DNA of 41,447 nt from Gp7-AA6 sp036001245 (GCA_036001245.1 DASYUL010000068.1:1-41447); one strand, 5' to 3'. Shown: positions 1-7,885, counted from the first letter of the stretch. The notes: generated from the sequence alone by a model not told the origin. A program made the numbers and translations.

Positions 1-218
1 GTCAGGTCGTTGACGAGGACGCCGCCGATCCAGATCTCGCCGGAGGTCGGCTCTTCCAGGCCGGCGATCATGCGGAGCAGGGTGGTCTTCCCCGATCCGG
101 AAGGGCCGAGGAGGACGAGGAATTCGCCCTCCCGGCTCTCCAGATCTACGTCGACGACCGCTGCGACCTGTCCTTTGCCGAAGAGCTTGGTCAGACCTCG
201 CGTCCGTACGACGGCCAT
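1..218 (-). CDS. ABC transporter ATP-binding protein, N-terminal part (cut by window edge)
   Basis: Cytoplasmic ATPase that powers an ABC importer. The 72 codons present run from ATG (complement 216-218) through a Walker A motif, GPSGSGKTT, followed by LLRMIAGLEEPTSGEI, the normal start of the nucleotide-binding fold. The Q-loop, ABC signature and Walker B lie beyond base 1. It sits 22 bp downstream of the solute-binding protein on the same strand, so the two probably share an mRNA and a transporter. The spacing and sequence style fit the MalK/UgpC group that serves carbohydrate (CUT1) importers. That substrate class is inferred from the neighbour and not from this fragment. No permease genes are visible; they would lie further left. 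Confidence 0.9.
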   Translation of the reverse strand, partial: MAVVRTRGLTKLFGKGQVAAVVDVDLESREGEFLVLLGPSGSGKTTLLRMIAGLEEPTSGEIWIGGVLVNDL

Positions 219-240
219 CGCAGGCGCCTGGCCGGCCGCT

Positions 241-1575
241 CTACTTCCACTTGGCGAAAATCCGTCGGACCTCTTTGTCCGCGGCCCGCGCCGCGTCCTC
301 GGGGGTCATCTCGTCGCGGGCAGCCTTCGCGAACATCGTCGGGATGACGAAGGTGTTGAAGATCTCGTCGATGGCCGCAGTCGCGTAGCCGGGATAGCCC
401 ACGTTCGTCGCCCAGTCGAGGACGTTTCCGAGCACCTTGTATTTGTCGGGCGGCGACGCCTTTGGGTCGTTCGCGATCTGCTGTTTCAGGTCGGGGACCG
501 TCTGGGGGAAGCAGGGGAAGTTGTAGAACTCGCTCGCCTTGAAGGCGGCGCCGAAGTTGTCGATGTAGTCCACGAGGAACTTCTTGGCACCTTCCTTGTT
601 TTCGGCGAAGTTCCAGACGACGTAGCAGTCCATGACGTGTTCCGCCGCGAGCCGGCGGACGGGGCCTTTGAGAGTCGGAGCGACAAAGATCTTCTTGGAC
701 ATCTCGGGGTTGTCCTTCTCGGCGGTCCGAGTCACCGAAATCGCGTTGCAGACGAAGGAGAGCTTGCCCGCGAGAATGCCCCGGTTGTTCGCCGAGGGAT
801 CCCACGTGAAGACCTCCGGAGTCATCGTTTCTTTGTAGAGGGCGCGCACATACTTGATGGCTTCGAGAGTCTGCTTGGAGTAGAGCGACGGTCTGCCGGC
901 GGCGTCCTGTTCGGATCCTCCGAACGACCAGAGGACGGCCCGCATCGCCATGTTGCTGTCGAGCTCCTGGGAGAGGCCGACGCCGACGGGATTTCCGGCC
1001 GTGTCCTTGATTTTCTTTCCGCCGACCCGAAGGTCTTCCCATGTATCCGGCCCGTTGGGGAACCCGACCTGCTCCCACAGGTCCTTGCGATAGTTCCCCG
1101 GATCGGGCACATATGAATCGGAGAAGGCGAAAAACTTCTTCGTCTTCGGGTTGTACGTGGACTTCTCGCCGAGCGAGATCACCTTCCCGTGCTTCTTCTG
1201 GACCTCCTGGTAGATTTCCCCGTGGTCGATGACCTGCTTTTCGTAGGCGGCCGGCGGGGAGAGAAACATGAAGAGGTCGTGCCCCTTCTTGGCGGCGGCC
1301 TCGGCTGCTGCCCGGGCGTTGATCTCCCCGATCGCGATGTGGTCGACGATGACCTCCGTGTCGTGCTTCGCTCCCCACTCCTTCGTGTAGACCCCGTCGA
1401 ACCACTTGTCGTAGCCGGGGACGAAATGACTCCATTGGATGATCTTGAGCGTCTTGCTCGCCGCCTTCGCCCGGCCGGGAAAGAGAAATGCGGATCCGCC
1501 GCCAACGAGAGCGCCGGCGGCGGTCAGCTTGGCGAACTGTCTCCGTGTGAGTCCGCGATTGCGTTTCTTCGACAT
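241..1575 (-). CDS. Extracellular solute-binding protein (family 1), Tat-exported
   Basis: Periplasmic ligand-binding component of an ABC importer, 444 aa, a normal length for family 1 (sugar/oligosaccharide) binding proteins. The N-terminus shows a twin-arginine signal (TRRQFAKL, then a short hydrophobic Ala/Gly stretch ending at about GRAKA), so it is probably folded before export. After that comes LKIIQWSHFVPGYDKWF, the usual first beta-strand of this fold. I use ATG at complement 1573-1575 because GGAGGTGA lies five bases upstream. A GTG six bases earlier would sit inside that Shine-Dalgarno. The ABC ATPase follows after 22 bp. The ligand cannot be read from the sequence; carbohydrate is the family default. 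Confidence 0.9.
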   Translation of the reverse strand: MSKKRNRGLTRRQFAKLTAAGALVGGGSAFLFPGRAKAASKTLKIIQWSHFVPGYDKWFDGVYTKEWGAKHDTEVIVDHIAIGEINARAAAEAAAKKGHDLFMFLSPPAAYEKQVIDHGEIYQEVQKKHGKVISLGEKSTYNPKTKKFFAFSDSYVPDPGNYRKDLWEQVGFPNGPDTWEDLRVGGKKIKDTAGNPVGVGLSQELDSNMAMRAVLWSFGGSEQDAAGRPSLYSKQTLEAIKYVRALYKETMTPEVFTWDPSANNRGILAGKLSFVCNAISVTRTAEKDNPEMSKKIFVAPTLKGPVRRLAAEHVMDCYVVWNFAENKEGAKKFLVDYIDNFGAAFKASEFYNFPCFPQTVPDLKQQIANDPKASPPDKYKVLGNVLDWATNVGYPGYATAAIDEIFNTFVIPTMFAKAARDEMTPEDAARAADKEVRRIFAKWK

Positions 1576-2004
1576 GGTCACCTCCGTATCGATCGATTAG
1601 CCCAGCGTCCCGCCGGGCCCTTCGCCTGCCGGACCGCTGGAAGTTCATGCGGTTTCTGTCTTTTTCCCGGATGGGAGCCCGGACTCTGACTTGCAGGAAG
1701 TTCTTGCCGGTGCTGCATGCTCCCGGCTCGGTGGCGCAGCGGGGGTGGGATCGCTCGAATCGATCGACCGCGCTCTCGAGGCTGGCCATCCGGCTTTCGC
1801 CGCATCGTGCCGTGGCCGCGAGTCTTTCAGAGTTTCGCGGGATGTCAAGGAGAAAGGGGAGAAATCGAGATCGGCCTCGGTTCCTCGCCCGCCAGTCCAT
1901 CGGGTTGGAGCAGGAGGAAGGTCTCACGCCGGTCGGCCCGCCTCTCGGCGAAACTCACGCGCCAGTGGTGACTCCGCCCGCGAACCTCGCGTTAGAAAAG
2001 GTTC
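1576..2004. other. Gene-free spacer of about 430 bp between two minus-strand genes
   Basis: I see no coding sequence with plausible codon use, no RNA gene and no repeat here. The only promoter-like item is a perfect TTGACA on the minus strand (complement 1843-1848) with a weak AAGACT 16 bp further on. It points toward the solute-binding protein and would give an untranslated leader of about 250 nt. A second possibility is a promoter close to the gene, but no good -10 is visible there. Confidence 0.4.
1578..1585 (-). promoter_or_regulatory. Strong Shine-Dalgarno of the solute-binding protein
   Basis: GGAGGTGA, nearly a full anti-16S match, ends two bases before ATG 1575. It decides the start codon and contrasts with the many SD-less genes elsewhere in the window. 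Confidence 0.8.
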
Positions 2005-2493
2005 CTAGGCCTGCTCGCCGCGATCGACTTCCGGCGCTCTCGCGAACGCCTGGACCTCGCCCGGCCGGCGAAGCATCTTGTCGACCTCGGCGAGATGCAG
2101 CGACTCCTCCGTGATGAGCCGCCGCGCGTACTCCTCGAGCATGATGTCTCGGCCCACGACGAGGTCGAGCAGTTTCTGGTAGAGCGCGAGCCCGACCCGC
2201 TCGTTGTCGAGCGCCTCCCGCAGAATGTCGCCGACGTCGTGGCGATGGGTCTCGAGAAGTTTTCCGATCGAGAGCGACGGATGCTCGCCGAGAAGCGTGA
2301 TCATCTCGCCCGCCTGCTGAGCGTGCCCGATCGACTCGGTCGCCTGCTCGCGAAGCCACGCGACGATCGGGATCCGGTTATACCCGTAGACCATGAACGA
2401 GTAGTGCGTGTAGCGCACGACCCCGGCGAGCTCGGCCTCGAGGATCCGGTTCAGCACGTCCACGACCCCTTTTTTGTCGATGTTCTCTTCCAT
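2005..2493 (-). CDS. Bacterioferritin-family ferritin-like protein
   Basis: Iron-storage or oxidative-stress protein of the ferritin-like four-helix bundle, 162 aa, the expected length for the bacterioferritin group. Helix A carries ILEAELAGVVRYTHY with the first ferroxidase Glu. Helix B has TESIGHAQQAGE (Glu and His, spaced ExxxH rather than the classical ExxH). Helix C has DNERVGLALYQ and helix D has EESLHLAEVDKM. The dinuclear iron ligands are therefore present in kind, but no equivalent of the haem-ligand Met is evident in helix B, so haem binding is doubtful. Start ATG 2493 has GGAGGG eight bases upstream. It diverges from the EAL gene. Iron storage is family knowledge; the precise role is inferred. 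Confidence 0.85.
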   Translation of the reverse strand: MEENIDKKGVVDVLNRILEAELAGVVRYTHYSFMVYGYNRIPIVAWLREQATESIGHAQQAGEMITLLGEHPSLSIGKLLETHRHDVGDILREALDNERVGLALYQKLLDLVVGRDIMLEEYARRLITEESLHLAEVDKMLRRPGEVQAFARAPEVDRGEQA

Positions 2494-2533
2494 GCGGACC
2501 CTCCATGTCAGTGCCCCCCGATCGAGGCACCGA

Positions 2534-2539
2534 ATTTTA
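2534..2539 (-). promoter_or_regulatory. Candidate -10 box for the ferritin-like gene
   Basis: TAAAAT on the minus strand, 40 bp upstream of ATG 2493, in the shared 110-bp divergent spacer. No convincing -35 stands at 16-18 bp. Transcription from here would give a roughly 35-nt leader that includes the GGAGGG site. Confidence 0.45.
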
Positions 2540-2603
2540 TCCGTGCGATCCGTCACAATCGAAAAAAACGGATACCCTCGCGCGAGCGACCGGCTAGAAT
2601 CGA

Positions 2604-3767
2604 ATGAGTTTGAAACAAACCGAGGGCGTTCTGGACGGCCGCACCCTCGGCCGGCTCGATCGCTGGCGGAACGCGCGGGCCCTCTTCGTCCGACCCGACG
2701 GGGCGGAGGCGGAACGCGCCGTTGCGCTGGCGTTCGGTCGGCGGTGGTCGCGCGCCCAGGTCTACGGTCGCGCAAGGCGGCTTCTCCTCGAAAGCGAGCC
2801 GGAGGCGTTCCTCGATCGCATGCAGGACACGCTCGGCCCGCTCGCGAACAACGTCCGCGTCGCCCCGGAGGATCCGCGACAGACGAAGTGGGACGCGATC
2901 TCGAATCTGGCGCCGCTGTCGCGCGCGAAGAGCGAGGTCCGCGCCCTCTGGTTCGCCGATCTCCTACGGGGGGGCGACTTCTTCGCGAAGTTCCAGCCGA
3001 TCGCCGAGCTCGTGGACGGGGACCTGATCGGGTACGAGGGACTGCTCCGCGGGCACACCGACTCGACGGCGAGCCGGCCGTCGGCCGAAATGTTTCCCGC
3101 CGCGCGCGCCCTCAGAGTCGAGCGTCCGTTCGAAACTCTCTCGTGGCTCTCGGTCCTCGAGTCGGCGGCCTCTCTGCCGCGGGAGTCGCGACTCTTTCTC
3201 AACGTGAACCCTCTGCTGTTCGGCGACGCGCCGGACGGGCTCCACGGTCTCTGGCAGGCGCTCGACGAGTTCAGCTTCCCGGCGTCGCGTCTCGTGCTCG
3301 ATCTCGTCGAAGTGGAGAACGTCTCCTCGCTCGACGGTCTCTCACGCACGGTCGCGCAGGCGCGGGAGCGGGGCGCGGCCGTCGCGCTCGACGACGTGAC
3401 CTCTCCCTACCGCACGATTCAGCTCTGCGAAGCGTTCCGGCCGCAGTGGGCGAAGGTGGACTGCGACATCACGCGCGGTGTCGCGCGGGACGTCCGCCGC
3501 CGCACGATCCTGAAGTTCTTCGGCCGGCTGGCCCGCCACTTTTCTTTCGGACTCATTGCCGAAGGCGTGGAGAACGCTGCCGATCTGGAGGTCTGCCAGG
3601 CCGCCGGGGTCGTTGCCGCGCAGGGCTATTTCATCGGCCACCCCAAGCCCGAACCGGAGGCCCCAGAAGCCGCCTTTCTCGATTGGATCGCTTCCCGCGG
3701 AGGGTCGCCGACCGAAGATTCCGACGAGAAAGTCGAAGCTTCCGAGACGGAAGAACGTGCCTCCTGA
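2604..3767 (+). CDS. EAL-domain protein (cyclic-di-GMP phosphodiesterase family)
   Basis: Predicted soluble 387-aa protein with an EAL domain at about residues 125-350. The signature Glu is E145 in YEGLLRG (EGL instead of EAL). The metal and substrate residues expected of active enzymes are present: N202 region (FLNVNP), E236, D263-D264 (ALDDVTSPY), K284 (AKVDCD), E320 (AEGVE) and Q340. Loop 6 reads DDVTS where active enzymes have DDFGTG, so activity may be reduced. Residues 1-120 match no domain I can name. No membrane segment or GGDEF is present. TAGAAT ends three bases before the ATG and there is no Shine-Dalgarno. The S4 gene follows 16 bp downstream, suggesting co-transcription. Confidence 0.85.
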   Translation: MSLKQTEGVLDGRTLGRLDRWRNARALFVRPDGAEAERAVALAFGRRWSRAQVYGRARRLLLESEPEAFLDRMQDTLGPLANNVRVAPEDPRQTKWDAISNLAPLSRAKSEVRALWFADLLRGGDFFAKFQPIAELVDGDLIGYEGLLRGHTDSTASRPSAEMFPAARALRVERPFETLSWLSVLESAASLPRESRLFLNVNPLLFGDAPDGLHGLWQALDEFSFPASRLVLDLVEVENVSSLDGLSRTVAQARERGAAVALDDVTSPYRTIQLCEAFRPQWAKVDCDITRGVARDVRRRTILKFFGRLARHFSFGLIAEGVENAADLEVCQAAGVVAAQGYFIGHPKPEPEAPEAAFLDWIASRGGSPTEDSDEKVEASETEERAS

Positions 3768-3783
3768 TCGGGTTGACTCCGCC

Positions 3784-4188
3784 GTGACGCGGACGGCGGA
3801 CTCGATCGCCCCGGAAGGCGTCCGACTGGACGTCTGGCTCGACGTCGCCTGCATCCTGGCGACTCGCTCCCAGGCGAAGGCGGCCTGCGAGGGTGGGAAG
3901 GTGGACGTGAACGGCGCGCGGGCGAAACCCCACCGGCTCGTGCGCGCCGGGGACCGCGTCGAGGTGACAATGGGTGCAGGACGGCGTCGGTCGCTCGTCG
4001 TCCGCGGAGTCGCGGAGCGATCGATCCCGAAGGGAGAGGCGCGCGCGCTCTACGACGACGTGACACCCCCGCCCTCCCCCGAGGAGATCGAGGTGCGCCG
4101 CTTCGAGAGGATCTTCGCCCCGACCCGGGAGCCCGGGCGGCCCGACCGCCGCGCGCGCCGCGAGGGCCGGCGACGCAAGGGCTGGTGA
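3784..4188 (+). CDS. S4-domain RNA-binding protein, Hsp15-like
   Basis: Small basic RNA-binding protein, 134 aa from GTG 3784. It opens with an S4 fold: VRLDVWLDVACILATRSQAK, then a glycine turn GGKVDVNG and a strand RAGDRVEV. This order is that of the Hsp15 (HslR) family, which binds free 50S subunits carrying nascent chains. The tail is a run of Arg/Lys (RRARREGRRRKGW), also seen in that family. An in-frame GTG at 3757, preceded by GGAAG and overlapping the EAL stop, is an equally possible start; it would add nine residues before the domain. It lies directly downstream of the EAL gene. The 50S role is family knowledge. Confidence 0.8.
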   Translation: MTRTADSIAPEGVRLDVWLDVACILATRSQAKAACEGGKVDVNGARAKPHRLVRAGDRVEVTMGAGRRRSLVVRGVAERSIPKGEARALYDDVTPPPSPEEIEVRRFERIFAPTREPGRPDRRARREGRRRKGW

Positions 4189-4192
4189 ACGA

Positions 4193-4214
4193 GTTCAAGG
4201 TTCAAAGTTCAGGG
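4193..4214 (+). repeat. Short GTTCAAG heptamer array
   Basis: GTTCAAGGTTCAAAGTTCAG: three near-identical heptamers immediately after the S4 gene stop. The same heptamer recurs at 25346-25368 and, as a variant, at 5988-6128. Here there is no opposing arm. Confidence 0.7.
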
Positions 4215-4234
4215 TAGGAACACAGCGAGCGGAG

Positions 4235-4240
4235 TAGACT
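4235..4240 (+). promoter_or_regulatory. -10 box with leaderless geometry
   Basis: TAGACT ends six bases before ATG 4247 and no Shine-Dalgarno is present. A transcript starting about seven bases after the box would begin at the A of the start codon. Confidence 0.55.
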
Positions 4241-4246
4241 TTTCGA

Positions 4247-4534
4247 ATGGACTTCGAGCTCCTCTGTCCCTGCTGCGGCGCGCGGCTCAAAGTCGATCCG
4301 GATCTGAAAGCGGTGATCGCCCACGAGGCTCCCAAGGTGGCCCGCAAGTTCGAGTCGGTCGACGACGCGATCGCGGGCCTGAAGACGCACGACGCCGAAC
4401 GCGAGAAAAAGTTCGCGGATTCGGTGGAGGCGGAGAAGAGCAAGCGGGACGTCCTGAACCGCAAGTTCGAGGAGCTCTTCGAGAAAGCGAAGACCGACAC
4501 GTCGAAGCCGATCCGCGACATCGACCTGGATTGA
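4247..4534 (+). CDS. Small Cys-motif protein of unknown function
   Basis: A 95-aa protein that I cannot assign to a named family. It begins MDFELLCPCCGARLKVDPD: a CPCC knuckle with only two to three cysteines, half of a zinc ribbon, so metal binding would need dimerisation or may not occur. The rest (about 40-95) is highly charged and helical, with many Lys, Glu and Asp and no membrane segment. The start is fixed by the adjacent TAGACT box. Its last codon overlaps the TTG start of the LOG-like gene (TTGA), so translation of the two is probably coupled. Third-position GC is high, which supports a real gene. Confidence 0.7.
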   Translation: MDFELLCPCCGARLKVDPDLKAVIAHEAPKVARKFESVDDAIAGLKTHDAEREKKFADSVEAEKSKRDVLNRKFEELFEKAKTDTSKPIRDIDLD

Positions 4535-5052
4535 CGCTCTCGATCGCGGTTCTGGGCTCGAGCCGGGCCGCCGCGGACTCCCCCGACTACGAGAACGCCG
4601 TCGCCATCGGCCGCGAGGTCGCTCGGCGCGGGGGACGCGTCGTCTGTGGCGGCAGCGGCGGTGTGATGGAAGCGGTCTGCCGGGGCGCCGCGGAAGCGGG
4701 GGGCCGCTCGCTCGGAATCCTCATGGGACCGGGCGAGCCGAACCGGTGGGTCTCCGAAGTGGTCCGCGAGGCGGACCTCGGCGCCCGGCTGAGGCGTCTG
4801 ACCGAGGAGTCGGCGGCGGCGATCTTCCTGCCCCGCGGCCTCGGCACGATGGTCGAGATCGCGTGGATGGCGGAGTCGATCGTCAAGGGGTACGTTCCCC
4901 CGCGCCCGCTCGTCTTCCTCGGTCTCTTCTGGCGGCGCACGGTCGCGCTCGCGGTGTCGGAGGCCGCGGGGCCGGGAGTGCATGCGCTCGCGGAAAGCGT
5001 GAGGTTTAGCTCGGCCCCCGAGAAGGCTGTCGCGGAGGCCTATCGAGCCTGA
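4531..5052 (+). CDS. LOG/SLOG-family nucleotide-binding protein, altered active motif
   Basis: Rossmann-like protein of 173 aa. The fold begins at once with IAVLGSSRAA, continues with GGRVVCGGSGGVMEAVCRGA, and has PRGLGTMVE where the lysine-decarboxylase-like/LOG family has PGGxGTxxE. The second Gly of PGG is Arg, so phosphoribohydrolase activity is uncertain; nucleotide binding remains likely. The start is TTG at 4531 inside TTGA, overlapping the stop of the small Cys protein. The first strand begins only four codons later, which rules out a later start. The 3' end overlaps the convergent protease gene by 13 bp. It resembles the TIGR00725-type branch of SLOG proteins more than cytokinin-activating LOG; that call is from memory of motifs. 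Confidence 0.8.
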   Translation: MTLSIAVLGSSRAAADSPDYENAVAIGREVARRGGRVVCGGSGGVMEAVCRGAAEAGGRSLGILMGPGEPNRWVSEVVREADLGARLRRLTEESAAAIFLPRGLGTMVEIAWMAESIVKGYVPPRPLVFLGLFWRRTVALAVSEAAGPGVHALAESVRFSSAPEKAVAEAYRA

Positions 5053-5993
5053 TACGCCATCTCGCGCAGCAGCGCAATGCGCTTCGCGATCGGAGGATGC
5101 GTCGCGAACAGTGTGAGCCAGCCCGTCTCGCGTTCGTTCACGAGACGGCCCCGCGGGTCGGCGATGCAGAGGTGAGCCACGCCCTGTTTGATGGACGGAG
5201 TCGGGGCGACTGCGGCGTCGATCTTCTCGAGGGCCGAGGCGAGCGCCAGCGGGTTGCGCGTCAGCTCCGACCCGGACGCATCCGCGAGGTACTCCCTTTC
5301 CCGGGACACCGCCATCGCCACGAGACGCGCGATGATCGGCGCGAGAATCAGAGAGAGAATCCAGAGAACAAAGAAGACGAGCAGAAGGGCGCCTCCTCGT
5401 CCGTTGCGGCTCGAGCGACGCCGCCCGCCGCCCCAACCGATCCCGCGCCGCCCCCAGTCCGAGATCAGCAGGACCGAGCCGACGAGCGCGGCGACGACGG
5501 TCATCAGCCGGACGTCGTAGTTCTTCACGTGCGCCATTTCATGGGAGACGACCGCCTGGAGCTCCTCCCGGTTCAGCGCGTCGAGCAGACCCGCGGTCAC
5601 CGCGATCGAGGATTTCTCCGGCCCGCTGCCGGTGGCAAACGCGTTGGGATCCCTATCCGGTATGACGTAGAGCGCCGGTTTCGGTAGGCCTCCCGCGATC
5701 GCCATCTCCTCGACGACGTTGTCGAGGACCTGCTGCCGCGGATCGTTTCGGTCGATCGGCACCGCGTTCGCCGACTCCAGGACCGCGCGGTCGCCGGCCT
5801 TCAGAGCCCAGAGAGACGAACCCGCCCCGAAGAGGAGCGCTCCGATCGTCGCGACGGGGAAGCCGGGTCCGACACCCGAGCCGTACAGGAAGAAGTCGGC
5901 GCCGATTCCGAGAAATACGAGGAACGCCACGAAGCCGGCAAGGATGCCGGTCGTGCGCCGCAAGTTGCGGCGCTGTTGGTCGAAAAGGTTCAA
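5040..5993 (-). CDS. M48-family (HtpX-like) membrane metalloprotease
   Basis: Inner-membrane zinc protease of the HtpX type, 317 aa from TTG 5993. Features in order: two N-terminal membrane segments (ILAGFVAFLVFLGIGADFF, then a second ending WALKAGD), the catalytic SHEMAHVKNYD motif (HExxH), a pair of further hydrophobic segments, and the third-ligand region REREYLADASG. The C-terminus ends THPPIAKRIALLREM, typical of the family. I choose TTG 5993 because relatives start with an NxFxQQ-like segment. A TTG at 6038 would add 15 residues (PDPNASDPFQPD) that are simply translated intergenic repeat. LemA lies upstream on the same strand, a common pairing in membrane quality control. Confidence 0.85.
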   Translation of the reverse strand: MNLFDQQRRNLRRTTGILAGFVAFLVFLGIGADFFLYGSGVGPGFPVATIGALLFGAGSSLWALKAGDRAVLESANAVPIDRNDPRQQVLDNVVEEMAIAGGLPKPALYVIPDRDPNAFATGSGPEKSSIAVTAGLLDALNREELQAVVSHEMAHVKNYDVRLMTVVAALVGSVLLISDWGRRGIGWGGGRRRSSRNGRGGALLLVFFVLWILSLILAPIIARLVAMAVSREREYLADASGSELTRNPLALASALEKIDAAVAPTPSIKQGVAHLCIADPRGRLVNERETGWLTLFATHPPIAKRIALLREMAYQAR

Positions 5994-6128
5994 GGGATCA
6001 GGTTGAAAGGGATCAGAGGCATTGGGGTCAGGGGCCAACGGTCAGGGGTCAGGAAAAGAGCACCGGGTCGGGCTCCTGATCCCTGATCCGCTATCCCCCC
6101 GGACCCTGAACCCCTGGTCCCTGGGGTC
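5988..6128. repeat. GGTCAGG/GGATCAGG array with opposing arms between lemA and the M48 gene
   Basis: Left arm: several GGATCAGG, GGGGTCAGG and GGTCAGGGGTCAGG units (about 5996-6052). Right arm: CCTGATCCCTGATCC (6075-6089) and GACCCTGAACCCC further on, the reverse complement family. RNA could fold into an imperfect hairpin. The array overlaps the lemA 3' end, which it encodes (RPQGPGVQGPGG), and touches the TTG start of the M48 gene. Confidence 0.75.
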
Positions 6129-6699
6129 GGATGTTCAGATCGACCTTCGGAACTTCGCGCTCGGCCGGCTCCGTGATCTCGAAGAGCTCGACCGGCTGGA
6201 ACTTGAACGCCTGGGCGATCAGGCTGTCCGGGAAGACCTGCTGCGCCGTGTTGAAGCGCGTGGCGACGTCGTTGTAGTACTGGCGCGCGAACCCGATCTT
6301 GTTCTCGGTCGACGTCAGCTCCTCCATCAGCGTGCGGACGCTCTCGTTCGCCTTCAGGTTCGGATAGTTCTCCGCCAGCGCGAAGAGTCTCGACAGGGTC
6401 TGCGTCAGGGCGTTCTCCTTCTCGGCGGTCTCCGCGACCCCGCGTGCCGCGACCGCGCTGTTGCGCGCGGCTATGACCTTCTCGAGAGTGTCCTGTTCGA
6501 ACTGCATCTCGCCCCGTACGGAAGCGATCAGGTTCGGGATCAGGTCGTGCCGCCTCTTCAACTGCACGTCGATCTGCTTCCAGGCGTTGGCGACCTGATA
6601 CTTCAGCGAGATGAGGTTGTTGTAGCGCCAGATCGCCCAGATCGCGGCGAAGACCGCGATCAGGACCAGAAATGCGAGACAGCCGCCGATTGCTCCCAT
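6091..6699 (-). CDS. lemA: LemA family protein
   Basis: LemA-type membrane-anchored protein, 202 aa. One N-terminal transmembrane helix (FLVLIAVFAAIWAIW, about residues 9-24) is followed by the family hallmark YNNLISLKYQVANAWKQIDV and RRHDLIPNLIASVRG, then long helices with ENYPNLKANE and ARQYYNDVATRFNT. The bulk is exposed outside the cytoplasmic membrane. Its biochemical function is not settled, but the gene often sits beside M48/HtpX proteases, as here. Start ATG 6699 is used; a TTG directly before it is an alternative. The last dozen residues (RPQGPGVQGPGG) are encoded by the intergenic repeat array, so the gene has been extended or its tail replaced. Confidence 0.92.
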   Translation of the reverse strand: MGAIGGCLAFLVLIAVFAAIWAIWRYNNLISLKYQVANAWKQIDVQLKRRHDLIPNLIASVRGEMQFEQDTLEKVIAARNSAVAARGVAETAEKENALTQTLSRLFALAENYPNLKANESVRTLMEELTSTENKIGFARQYYNDVATRFNTAQQVFPDSLIAQAFKFQPVELFEITEPAEREVPKVDLNIRPQGPGVQGPGG

Positions 6700-6754
6700 C
6701 AAACTTGCCTGTTCTTACGGCACTTTCTCATTGAGGTTCTCCTCGAGAGTATTC

Positions 6755-7885
6755 TCACGCATTCAGTCCCTGCCGCAGCTCCCGCGCGAGGATCTCGACC
6801 GCGGAGCGCTTTCCCGCCGTCATCTTCTCGCGCCACACGGTCTCCGTCTCGAAGCGCCGGTCGCCGATCGACTCGGACCACGGGCGCAGCGCCGCGTCGA
6901 GCTCGCCCGCCGACCAGACGTCGCCTCCGCGCTTGCGGATCATCGAGATGACGTAAGGCGTGATCCGGATGAAGGCGCGCAGAGCCGTCGAGCTCTTGAT
7001 CGAGTATTTCCTTCCGTGGAAGGCGGTCGGGAAGGCGCGCGCGGCCGCCTTGAAGTAGTTCAGGAAGAATCGGCGTGAGTTCTCCCGGAACTCGCGGGCG
7101 ATGCGTCCTCCCGCGGCGTCCATCGCCGTGAAGACGTCGCGCAGCTCGTCGGCCAGGGACGCCTGGGTCACGGTGCCTCGGCCGATTCCGAGGACCTTGA
7201 TCTGGCCCTTCAAGGGAGACGAGTCGTCCTCGTTCAGCGCGCGGACGACGTCGTGCGCGGCGGCGAGGTTCTCGTCCCGGTAGAGGCGCCGACCCGAGAG
7301 CGAGATCAGGTGCGAGGGGTTCAACTTCGTGTGCTTGCTGTTGATGGTGACGAAGAGCTCCACGACCTGATCCGCCGTCAGGTTGTCGAAGACGACCGCC
7401 GGAACCTGAAAGTCCTTGAGGTTGTGCTTCTCCGCGAGCTGGTGCAGCGCGAGCAGCCGGTGCTGGCCGTCGAGCGCCCGCAGGATGCCCGACTCCTCGG
7501 GCAGCTTCAGCGTCCCCGAGTCGCCTCGGCCCCCCGAGGGCGCGAATTCCAACCGCCGGTCGGACACGAGCAGAACGCTCCCCGGAATGGCCGGAAGTGT
7601 CCCGGAGTCCGCGCACTGAAGGTAGTAGTTGACGAGTTCGTCGATCTTCTTGCGAATGATCGGCCGCTGGTAGGCGTGCTCGGACGCGGCGATCCGCTTC
7701 TCGAGCAGCTCCCAGTTGACCCTCGAGCTCTTCGACTGCCGCGCGTGCCCGCGGGTCGTCTGGGCGGCCAGGCCGAAGGAGAGAACTTCGAAGCCCACGA
7801 GCGACTGCAGGTCCGCTCCCGAGAGGAGGGCCTCGTAAAAACTGACGCCGAACTGGTTGAGCCGGAGAGAAGGAACCGAGAGCAT
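6755..7885 (-). CDS. DGQHR-domain protein (DndB-like), orphan
   Basis: 376-aa soluble protein carrying the exact DGQHR signature at residues 139-143 (ALDGQHRLLALHQL), followed by PAVVFDNLTADQVVELFVTINSKHTKLNPS. This is the architecture of the DGQHR/DndB family; DndB represses and modulates DNA phosphorothioation, and other members are of unknown role. None of the DNA-modification genes (dndACDE, sspBCD) are in the window, so it is an orphan here. The N-terminal half (VSFYEALLSGADLQSLVGFEVLSFG) matches the family strand that precedes the domain. ATG 7885 has an excellent AGAGGAGGT Shine-Dalgarno seven bases upstream. It has no clear operon partner; lemA starts 55 bp downstream. Confidence 0.85.
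   Translation of the reverse strand: MLSVPSLRLNQFGVSFYEALLSGADLQSLVGFEVLSFGLAAQTTRGHARQSKSSRVNWELLEKRIAASEHAYQRPIIRKKIDELVNYYLQCADSGTLPAIPGSVLLVSDRRLEFAPSGGRGDSGTLKLPEESGILRALDGQHRLLALHQLAEKHNLKDFQVPAVVFDNLTADQVVELFVTINSKHTKLNPSHLISLSGRRLYRDENLAAAHDVVRALNEDDSSPLKGQIKVLGIGRGTVTQASLADELRDVFTAMDAAGGRIAREFRENSRRFFLNYFKAAARAFPTAFHGRKYSIKSSTALRAFIRITPYVISMIRKRGGDVWSAGELDAALRPWSESIGDRRFETETVWREKMTAGKRSAVEILARELRQGLNA

Noticed and set aside
1645..2114. Several short frames in the 1576-2004 spacer
   Set aside because: Arg/Ser/Pro-rich low-complexity translations with no start signal or codon bias.
2549..2566. TGTGAcggatcGCACG before the ferritin-like gene as a CRP/FNR site
   Set aside because: Only one half matches TGTGA; the other half matches too few positions, and no regulator context supports it.
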